Shown here: positions 8,902-13,966 of the stretch, piece after piece
Position numbering within the stretch: the first letter of the stretch is position 1
How the letters are laid out: each line of letters begins with the position of its first letter
Source of the DNA: Myxococcales bacterium
GTDB lineage: Bacteria; Myxococcota_A; Polyangia; Fen-1088
Length of the DNA: 13,966 nucleotides
NCBI GenBank assembly: GCA_003170035.1
Contig: PMZX01000202.1
Coordinates: 1,211 to 15,176, forward strand
Direction: 5' to 3'
Program-made: the position numbers and the translations under genes
The notes under the pieces: model-generated
The model's database searches: none
Seen by the model: only the letters and a program-made list of their open reading frames with translations
What the model was told of the DNA's origin: nothing

Positions 8902-9869
8902 CGGCGCTGATCGCCCTTTGACAGGTACGCCAGGATCACGTCATCCAGGCTGCGCGTGCTGACCAGGCTCTCCGCGGGGGGGGCTTGCGGCGCGGGAGGG
9001 GGCGCGGCGGTGCGAGGCGCGGCGTTGGCGTCGGCGGTTTCGACCATGGGTGTGGCTGGCGGCACGCCTGGGTCGGGCTGGCGGCTGGCCATGGGATGGC
9101 TGCCTTCCTGGACGACATACGGAACCCCGGCGCCCGGGCGGCGCGGGCGCGGCGCCATGGGGCGAGCTGCGCCCGGGGTCTTTCCGCCGGCGCCCACCAC
9201 GATCCGGCGCTGGACCACGACGGGTGAAACAGGGGTCTGAGGTTTTGCGGGCCGCCGGCTGTCGGGCGGCGGTCCAGCCTTGCCAGGACCAAGCGCGGCC
9301 ATGTCGCGAGTGGGCCGCTTGAAGGTGTAGGTTCCGCGGCCGGGCAGGGTGGGCTGAATGATGTGCAGGGGCAGCGGCTCGGGCGTGCGCATCGTGTCCG
9401 GCGGCGGCGTGGGAATGGAATCCAGATCGAGGAGCTCCGGGCCTGGGCTGGGAGTTGCCTCGGGCAGCCGTGCGCGGGGCAGGGGCGCGTCCGCATGCAT
9501 TGAGGCCGCCTCTGTCTCGGTTGCGAAAAGCGGCGCCGGCAACGCCTCAGCCGTAGCTTTGCGAGGGGAGGTAAATATCTCGCCCCTTGCCGAGAAGAAA
9601 TCCCCCAGGCGGTCGTCGTACAGGCCCTGCTTGAGCTCTTTGAGTATCTCTTTGTGCTGACCCTGCATCAGCCCGCGCACGCCGTCCTCGCTGGACACGG
9701 CGTCGTACTGGCACCGCTTGGTCGCCAGGATGCTGCCTTCGAAGAATAGATGGGTGAAGAGGTGGGGATTGGCCGGCCCTGAATCCTCGGTCTGGACGTG
9801 GAGAATCCTCCCTCCGTATCGCACGTTGTGGTTGTACCCGAGCAGCGGGCTTCGAATCGGCTTGCCCAT
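8898..9869 (-). CDS. Conserved N-terminal domain with proline-rich tail, function unknown
   Basis: The product is 323 aa when started at ATG 9867-9869. The frame stays open to 10079, but the extra 70 residues would overlap the divergent 98-aa gene and do not look conserved, whereas MGKPIRSPLLGYNHNVRYGGRIL is a natural N-terminus. Residues 1-93 form a compact domain (GYNHNVRYGG, HVQTEDSGPANPHLFTHLF, GSILATKRCQYD, MQGQHKEILKELKQG). I associate this with an uncharacterised Deltaproteobacterial family. Residues about 105-300 are low-complexity, rich in Pro, Ala and Arg and likely disordered, with one ordered-looking VVVQRRIVVG segment (217-226). The tail ends in SLDDVILAYLSKGDQR (307-322), a short helix that may be a docking motif. 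There is no signal peptide, so it is probably cytoplasmic. Its function is unknown. Confidence 0.82.
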
Positions 9870-9901
9870 CAAAAACCGAAGTATAGCGCTTGCGCCGACT
9901 G

Positions 9902-9910
9902 TGCTAAAAT
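9902..9910 (+). promoter_or_regulatory. Extended -10 promoter element for the 98-aa gene
   Basis: TGCTAAAAT combines a TGn extension with TAAAAT (5 of 6 to TATAAT). It would start transcription about 15 bases before ATG 9933. No good -35 is visible, as is common with extended -10 promoters. On the opposite strand TATACT (revcomp of 9880-9885) could be the -10 of the divergent gene that starts at 9869. The two promoters would then be interleaved in 63 bases. Confidence 0.45.
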
Positions 9911-9932
9911 TGGTTTGTAGCAGGCCTTCCCG

Positions 9933-10229
9933 ATGGTGAATGTCACCGCCATCAAGATTCGCGACAATACGCAGCCCCGGTCTGCCTATTCGGGGCTGGG
10001 CCGGCCCTACAGTGGCTATCTCATCAGCTTTCCCACCGTCGGACGGGGAATGGTCATATTTCGCGATCCCAGCGGCCATCGCATGGTGACCACGCCCGTG
10101 CGGCGGGTGCTAAGCGAGTTCGGGGCCGCGGACATCTACGTCGAGACGGAGAACTCGGTCTATCGTCTGCGTTTCCATTCGGCCCCGGCGGTCGAGGATG
10201 CGGCCCGCGCTACGGTGAAATCGGGTTAG
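9933..10229 (+). CDS. Small conserved hypothetical protein, 98 aa
   Basis: The start is ATG GTG AAT; only a weak CAGG-type Shine-Dalgarno precedes it. There is no signal peptide, membrane segment or cysteine. The sequence alternates strands and turns: YSGYLISFPTVGRGMVIFRDPSGHRMVTTPVRRVL, then DIYVETENSVYRLRFHSAP. This suggests a small beta-barrel or SH3-like domain, perhaps binding nucleic acid or protein, but I recognise no family. It lies back to back with the proline-rich protein gene (starts 63 bases apart), which suggests shared regulation. Whether it belongs with the downstream fusion-enzyme gene is unclear, because 136 bases separate them. The likely promoter is the TGCTAAAAT element at 9902. 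Confidence 0.75.
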   Translation: MVNVTAIKIRDNTQPRSAYSGLGRPYSGYLISFPTVGRGMVIFRDPSGHRMVTTPVRRVLSEFGAADIYVETENSVYRLRFHSAPAVEDAARATVKSG

Positions 10230-10365
10230 TTCTTGACGCCGCAGGGACGGTGAAATTTCGACAGGGCAGGGTGACGGCCAGCAAGAAAAGCGCCCTGGGC
10301 CTTGATTTTGCGCCAGCCAGCAGGTGGCGGCTGTCGTGGAACCGCGGTTGCAAGAGGCAGCGACC

Positions 10366-12378
10366 ATGACCAGTATCTCGTGCTACGCTGTTCGGCACAC
10401 CAGCATGGTTCGTCATGCCCTGATTCTTGCGGCGGGACGCGGCCGCCCGGTCGCCGACCTGGAAACGCCCAACTGCCTCTCTGTCGTGGCGGGGGTCCCG
10501 TTGATCTTGCGCACACTGCGTACGCTGGCCAGCGTGGACATTCAGCGCGTGGGCATCGTGGTCGGTTGGAGAGGAGACGAACTGCGCCGGCGTGTCGAAG
10601 CCCTGTGCGCGTCCGAGCGCGGGCTTCCGGCTGAGGTTCTCTTCTTCGACAACCCGTCCTGGGACAAGCCGAACGGATTGTCGGTCCTGGCCGCGCGTTC
10701 ATTCGTGACCGAGCGGACCCTGCTGGTGATGGCCGATCAAATCGCGGCGCCGCACCTGGTGCGTGACATGGCCAGCCTGCCGGCGACCGGCGCCGCCACC
10801 GTGCTGGCGGTCGATCGGGATCTGTCGCGCGTGTTTGATTTCGACGACGCCACCAAGGTGTGTCTGGCTGCGGCCCAGGGCAGCGAGACCCTGTGCCATG
10901 TCACGTCCATTGGCAAGGATCTGGCGGCCCACGACGCCGTTAGCGCTGGCCTCTTTGTGATGTCGCCCTCGCTCATAGCCTGTCTCGACACCTTGGCTGC
11001 GGCCCACCCGCCCTCGCTGACCGAGGCCGTGGCTGAGGCTGCGCGGCGCGGGATGGTCGAGGCGTACGACGTGGCCGGGGCGGTGTGGCAGGACGTGGAT
11101 TCTGCGGACATGCGCCAGCATGCCGAATGGCTGCTGCGGGTCTACGGCGATGACCTGCGCCACCCGGACGTGCGCGGCACCGCGCGATCATCTGGCACCG
11201 ACACGCTGGCCCTCATCGAACGACTGCTGGCGGAAAAAGACGCTCCCCGCTACACGCTTTTCAATCCGGGGCCGGTGATGACATCCGCGCGGGTCAAGGC
11301 CGCCCTGGTCCACCATGACATCTGCCACCGTGACGAGGACTACTCGGGCGTGGTGCGCCGGCTGCAACAGAAGCTGCGCCCGGTGTTCGGCGCCTCGCCC
11401 GAGCACGAGATGTTGCTGGTGACCGGCTCAGGTACGGCTGCCATGGAGATGGCGATCTCGTCGGTGGTGCCACCAGGCAAGAAGATCCTGATCGTCGAGA
11501 ATGGCGCCTTTGGCGAGCGCCTGGCCGAGATCGCACAGCTTCATCGGCTGGAGCACGTCCGGCTTGCCTGCCCGTGGGGCAGCCTGCTTGACCCTGCCGC
11601 GGTCGACGAGGCCCTGGCGGCCGATCCCGACATCGCGGTAGTGGCGATGATCCACCATGAAACCTCGGTTGGCGTGGTCAACCCGGTGGGTGCCATCGGC
11701 CGCGTGTGCCGGCAGCGTGGCGTGATCCTGGTGGTGGACGCGGTGTCTTCACTGGGCGTCGAGGATCTGGACGTGGTACGCGACAGCGTGGACATCTGCT
11801 ACTCCTCGGCCAACAAGTGCCTGCACTCCTGCTCGGGCGTGTCGTTTCTGTGCGTGGCGCCCACGGTGTGGCCGCGCATCGAGTCCATCCCGCCGCGGGT
11901 GTACTACCTGGATTTGCGCCGCTATCGCCGCTACCTCACCGAGGTGGCGCAAACGCCCTTCACCCCGGCGGTGTCGTCCTTTTTCGCCCTCGAGACCGCG
12001 CTCGACGAGTTGTTCGAGCAGGGTGGCGTGGCGGCCCGGCGGGAAACCTACCGCCGGCGCAACCTGCTCATCAGGCGCGTGCTGACCGATCTGGGTTTCC
12101 AGTCGCTGACGAATACCGGTCGCGAGTCGCACACCATCTCGACCCTGCGCGTGCCTGCCGGTGTCACCGTCGACGAGCTGTACGCTCGCCTGAAGGAACG
12201 CGGTTTCATCATCTACCGCTGCAAGGGCGCGCTGGGCGCCTATTACATTCAGATATCGAACATGGGCGAGCTACCCGACGCCACCATCGACGCCTTCCTG
12301 GGCGCTGTGGCCGACGTGGTGGGCGCGGCCCGCGAGGCTGCGCGAGCAAAAGATCGCGGCCGCCTGCGGTCGGTCTAA
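10366..12378 (+). CDS. Nucleotidyltransferase fused to 2-aminoethylphosphonate transaminase-like domain
   Basis: The product is 670 aa from ATG 10366, which has AAGAGG eight bases upstream; GTG 10324 and ATG 10405 lack such a site. Residues about 15-260 are a sugar-phosphate-type nucleotidyltransferase: LILAAGRGRP (19-28), a PNCL variant of the usual PKxL (35-38), MADQI with metal-binding D124, DDATKV (160-165), SIGKDL, and WQDVDSADM (241-249). The DDATKV and IGK features recall inositol-1-phosphate cytidylyltransferase more than LicC. Residues about 296-655 are a full-length class V, PLP-dependent aminotransferase of PhnW type: FNPGPVMTS, TGSGTAAME, NGAFGER, HETSVGVVNP, VVDAVSSLG (D458) and SSANKC with PLP lysine K484. 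PhnW interconverts 2-aminoethylphosphonate plus pyruvate with phosphonoacetaldehyde plus alanine. Known PntC-type fusions make and CTP-activate this headgroup. No pepM or ppd lies in the window, so the substrate is unproven. Both domain classes are confident; pathway is inference. Confidence 0.9.
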   Translation: MTSISCYAVRHTSMVRHALILAAGRGRPVADLETPNCLSVVAGVPLILRTLRTLASVDIQRVGIVVGWRGDELRRRVEALCASERGLPAEVLFFDNPSWDKPNGLSVLAARSFVTERTLLVMADQIAAPHLVRDMASLPATGAATVLAVDRDLSRVFDFDDATKVCLAAAQGSETLCHVTSIGKDLAAHDAVSAGLFVMSPSLIACLDTLAAAHPPSLTEAVAEAARRGMVEAYDVAGAVWQDVDSADMRQHAEWLLRVYGDDLRHPDVRGTARSSGTDTLALIERLLAEKDAPRYTLFNPGPVMTSARVKAALVHHDICHRDEDYSGVVRRLQQKLRPVFGASPEHEMLLVTGSGTAAMEMAISSVVPPGKKILIVENGAFGERLAEIAQLHRLEHVRLACPWGSLLDPAAVDEALAADPDIAVVAMIHHETSVGVVNPVGAIGRVCRQRGVILVVDAVSSLGVEDLDVVRDSVDICYSSANKCLHSCSGVSFLCVAPTVWPRIESIPPRVYYLDLRRYRRYLTEVAQTPFTPAVSSFFALETALDELFEQGGVAARRETYRRRNLLIRRVLTDLGFQSLTNTGRESHTISTLRVPAGVTVDELYARLKERGFIIYRCKGALGAYYIQISNMGELPDATIDAFLGAVADVVGAAREAARAKDRGRLRSV

Positions 12379-12423
12379 GGCCGAGCGCGAGGGCGCGAGC
12401 GTAGCGAGCGGGCAGCCGGCCGC

Positions 12424-12600
12424 AGCGATGAGACGGGAGCCTTCCTTCTGCGCCGCCTGCCGGCGGGCAAGGGTGAGCTGATGGTCGATCCAGCCAGCCT
12501 GCCGGCTGGCATGCGTGCGGGAGCGCCGCGCGCGTTCCAGATCGAGGCTGACCCGACAGCAATCGAGGACGTGTACGTACCGGTGCTGCCCGCCCGGTAG
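12424..12600 (+). pseudogene. Probable 3' remnant of a surface-protein gene, or a 39-aa small gene
   Basis: The frame ending at TAG 12598-12600 is open back to the fusion gene's stop. Its residues look like real protein from about SDETGAFLLRRLPAG onward, followed by VDPASLPAGMRAG and ending IEDVYVPVLPAR. The pattern 'D-x-x-G-x-F-x-x-x-x-LPAG ... VDPxSLPAGM' is typical of the last carboxypeptidase-regulatory-like or Cna-B-type domain of large surface or usher-like proteins. No start or upstream part exists, since the preceding 45 bases are GCGAG-rich low-complexity sequence. I therefore read it as the stump of a deleted gene. The alternative is a 39-aa protein from ATG 12481, which has AAGGG seven bases upstream. 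The domain resemblance is by eye only. Confidence 0.4.
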
Positions 12601-12697
12601 TCCAGACCTACGGGCCTCGATCGCGTGATTTCGAATACTTGAGCGGTCTTCGTGCGTTCAGATGCGCAATTTTAGCTGGTCGGTCGGATTTCTGCGC
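12601..12697. other. Intergenic stretch with no recognisable feature
   Basis: These bases lie between the gene remnant and the promoter of the MerR-iscS unit, within the 374-base gap that follows the fusion gene. They are less GC-rich than the flanks. I see no open frame with a start and Shine-Dalgarno, no hairpin with a U-tract, and no repeat. Confidence 0.5.
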
Positions 12698-12726
12698 TTG
12701 ACACGATAGCGGACGGCGTATATCAC
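12698..12726 (+). promoter_or_regulatory. Sigma-70-type promoter of the MerR-iscS unit
   Basis: There is a perfect TTGACA (-35, 12698-12703), 17 bases, then TATCAC (-10, 12721-12726, 4 of 6). TATATC at 12719 with a 15-base spacer is an alternative -10. The start of transcription would fall near 12733, inside the palindrome at 12728-12743. The spacer is the normal 17 bases, not the stretched 19-20 bases of promoters that classical MerR activators twist into shape. Confidence 0.7.
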
Positions 12727-12727
12727 T

Positions 12728-12743
12728 CTTACGTAAACGTAAG
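12728..12743. promoter_or_regulatory. Perfect palindromic operator over the transcription start of the MerR gene
   Basis: CTTACGT and ACGTAAG are exact reverse complements separated by AA. The element begins one base after the -10 hexamer and runs into the Shine-Dalgarno AAGGG (12741-12745). A dimer bound here would block polymerase or ribosome, so autorepression is the simplest reading. From memory, operators of LiuR-type MerR-family regulators contain a similar TTACGTnnACGTAA core; that family link would need checking. Confidence 0.7.
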
Positions 12744-12752
12744 GGTTTGGTT

Positions 12753-13241
12753 GTGCCTTCTGAAATCAGCGCAGAATCGCTATCCCTGCTGAAAGTAGGT
12801 GATATAGCGCGTCGGACGGGAAAGACCGTCCGGGCCATACACCTCTATGAGGAACTGGGCCTGCTCAACCCAGCCGTGCGGTCCAAGGGCGGCTTCCGCA
12901 TGTACCGGGGCGATGGGGTCAAGCGCATCGAGTGGATCCAGAAGCTGCAGGACATGGGCTTCTCGCTGACCGAGATCAAGGTCTTCCTGCGCGTGTGGGA
13001 GGAGAGCGCGACTGCGCCCAAGGCCATGGCCACTGTGCGCGAGATCTTCACCGACAAACTGCGGGAGACGCGCGAGACCATAGCCCGGCTTACCCGCCTG
13101 GCCGAGGAGCTATCCGAAAGCCTCGCCTTCCTCGAAGGCTGCCGTTCTTGCGATCAGGGTCAGCACCAGCGCGAGTGCGGCGGCTGCGGTCGATCGGACC
13201 ACGAAGTTCCCTTGCTGGTGGACGGAATCGCCAAACGCTGA
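12753..13241 (+). CDS. MerR-family regulator with C-terminal CX2CX8CX2C motif, upstream of iscS
   Basis: The product is 162 aa. GTG 12753 is chosen because AAGGG lies seven bases before it; TTG at 12747 would leave only one base. The MerR winged helix-turn-helix occupies about residues 13-82: LKVGDIARRTGKTVRAIHLYEELGLL, then GGFRMYRGDGVKRIEWIQKLQDMGFSLTEIKVFL. A long helix for the dimer coiled coil follows (about 95-128, REIFTDKLRETRETIARLTRLAEEL). After it come C130, C133, C142 and C145, spaced CX2CX8CX2C with histidines nearby (H138, H150). This differs from the SoxR spacing CX2CXCX5C. The site could bind an Fe-S cluster or zinc. Three bases separate the stop from iscS, so it probably controls iscS in response to Fe-S status, a job usually done by the Rrf2 protein IscR. 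The regulator class is certain; its ligand is inferred. Confidence 0.9.
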   Translation: MPSEISAESLSLLKVGDIARRTGKTVRAIHLYEELGLLNPAVRSKGGFRMYRGDGVKRIEWIQKLQDMGFSLTEIKVFLRVWEESATAPKAMATVREIFTDKLRETRETIARLTRLAEELSESLAFLEGCRSCDQGQHQRECGGCGRSDHEVPLLVDGIAKR

Positions 13242-13244
13242 GCC

Positions 13245-13966
13245 ATGGCACCCAAACTTCCCATCTACATGGACAATCACGCGACCACCCCGGTGGATGC
13301 GCGGGTGCTCGACGCCATGCTGCCCTACTTTCGCGGGGAGTTTGGCAATGCCGCCAGCCGGTCGCATGTCTTCGGCTGGAACGCAGAGCGGGCGGTGGAA
13401 CAGGCGCGCGAGCAGGTGGCGGCGGTCATCGGCGCCTCGGGCCGAGAGATCGTCTGGACCTCGGGCGCCACGGAATCCGACAACCTGGCCATAAAGGGCG
13501 CGGCTGACTTCTATCGCGACCGGGGCAACCACATCATCACCGCTGTGACCGAGCACAAGGCCGTGCTCGACACCTGCAAGCGGCTGGAGAAGTCGGGCTT
13601 CGAGGTGACCTATCTGCCAGTGGAGCGCGACGGCCGGGTCAACCCGCAGGCGGTGGCCGACGCCCTGACCGATAGGACCATCGTGGTTTCCATCATGCTG
13701 GCCAACAATGAGGTGGGCACCATCAACCCGGTGGCCGAGATCGGTCAGGTGGTCAAGGCGCGCGGGGCGGTGTTTCATATCGATGCGGTCCAGGGCGTGG
13801 GCAAGATTCCCTTCGACGTGGCATCCACGCATGCTGATCTGGTTTCCCTGTCGGCGCACAAGATGTACGGCCCCAAAGGCGTGGGTGCGCTCTACGTGCG
13901 GCGCAAGCCGCGTGTGCGAATCACCCCCATCATCGACGGGGGCGGCCACGAGCGCGGTATGCGCTC
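13245..13966 (+). CDS. iscS: Cysteine desulfurase, 3' end cut by window edge
   Basis: IscS is a PLP enzyme that converts cysteine to alanine and passes the sulfur as a persulfide to Fe-S scaffold proteins and tRNA thiolation. The visible 240 residues match the IscS/NifS family: [15 protein letters not shown] (8-22), [12 protein letters not shown] (33-44), [16 protein letters not shown] (71-86), TEHKAVLDT with H104, [11 protein letters not shown] (152-162), [12 protein letters not shown] with D180 and Q183, and [19 protein letters not shown] with PLP lysine K206. The catalytic cysteine loop lies beyond the window. The start is ATG 13245, three bases after the MerR stop, with no strong Shine-Dalgarno of its own, so coupled translation is likely. 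Genes for iscU-type scaffold proteins probably follow, but cannot be seen here. Confidence 0.97.
   Translation, partial: MAPKLPIYMDNHATTPVDARVLDAMLPYFRGEFGNAASRSHVFGWNAERAVEQAREQVAAVIGASGREIVWTSGATESDNLAIKGAADFYRDRGNHIITAVTEHKAVLDTCKRLEKSGFEVTYLPVERDGRVNPQAVADALTDRTIVVSIMLANNEVGTINPVAEIGQVVKARGAVFHIDAVQGVGKIPFDVASTHADLVSLSAHKMYGPKGVGALYVRRKPRVRITPIIDGGGHERGMR

Noticed and set aside
10262..10297. CAGGGC/GCCCTG stem before the fusion-enzyme gene as a terminator
   Set aside because: It has only six base pairs, a 24-base loop and a weak T-rich follow-up (TTGATTTTG); easily by chance in GC-rich DNA.
12379..12421. GGCCG/CGGCC stem after the fusion-enzyme gene as a terminator
   Set aside because: Five base pairs with a 33-base loop in low-complexity GCGAG-rich DNA and no U-tract.
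13110..13949. Open minus-strand frame of 279 codons opposite iscS
   Set aside because: It covers the clear IscS sequence and the end of the MerR gene; its product shows no family features.

Overview
The window is GC-rich DNA whose genes point to a Deltaproteobacterium in the broad sense, most likely Myxococcota. The signs are several lipoproteins in a row, a secreted thrombospondin-type-3 (TSP3) repeat protein, frequent GTG and TTG starts, and 'hypothetical' families I associate with myxobacteria. This placement is inferred from gene style, not from a marker gene. I see no rRNA, tRNA, CRISPR array, insertion sequence or phage gene.

Layout. (1) 1-1239, minus strand: a secreted Ca-binding TSP3 repeat protein, cut by the left edge just after a Gly-Gly-Gly-Cys motif. 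(2) 1449-3735, minus: three overlapping lipoprotein genes (453, 151 and 157 aa); the first is a predicted beta-propeller. (3) 3903-6100, minus: a 200-aa lipoprotein gene coupled to xseA, the exonuclease VII large subunit, which has a long Ala/Pro-rich N-terminal extension. (4) 6286-8901, plus: a 380-aa protein with two membrane segments, followed after nine bases by cysS. (5) 8898-10229: a minus-strand gene with a proline-rich tail converges on cysS and shares the CTAG stop with it. It diverges from a 98-aa plus-strand gene across a 63-base intergenic stretch. (6) 10366-12378, plus: a two-domain enzyme with an N-terminal nucleotidyltransferase and a C-terminal 2-aminoethylphosphonate transaminase-like (PhnW-like) domain. 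(7) 12379-12752: a gene-poor stretch holding what looks like the decayed C-terminal end of a surface-protein gene, or a 39-aa small gene, and then a strong promoter with a palindromic operator. (8) 12753-13966, plus: a MerR-family regulator with a C-terminal CX2CX8CX2C cysteine motif, then iscS, the cysteine desulfurase, cut by the right edge.

How the genes may work together. Most of the left half makes cell-envelope proteins of unknown role. xseA (DNA repair) and cysS (tRNA charging) are housekeeping genes, each paired with an uncharacterised envelope gene. The two most interesting loci are the nucleotidyltransferase-transaminase fusion, which suggests making and then CTP-activating an aminoethylphosphonate-like headgroup, and the MerR-iscS unit. 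In the latter, a non-Rrf2 regulator with a possible metal or Fe-S site sits where IscR would usually be, behind a promoter whose start region is covered by a perfect palindrome.
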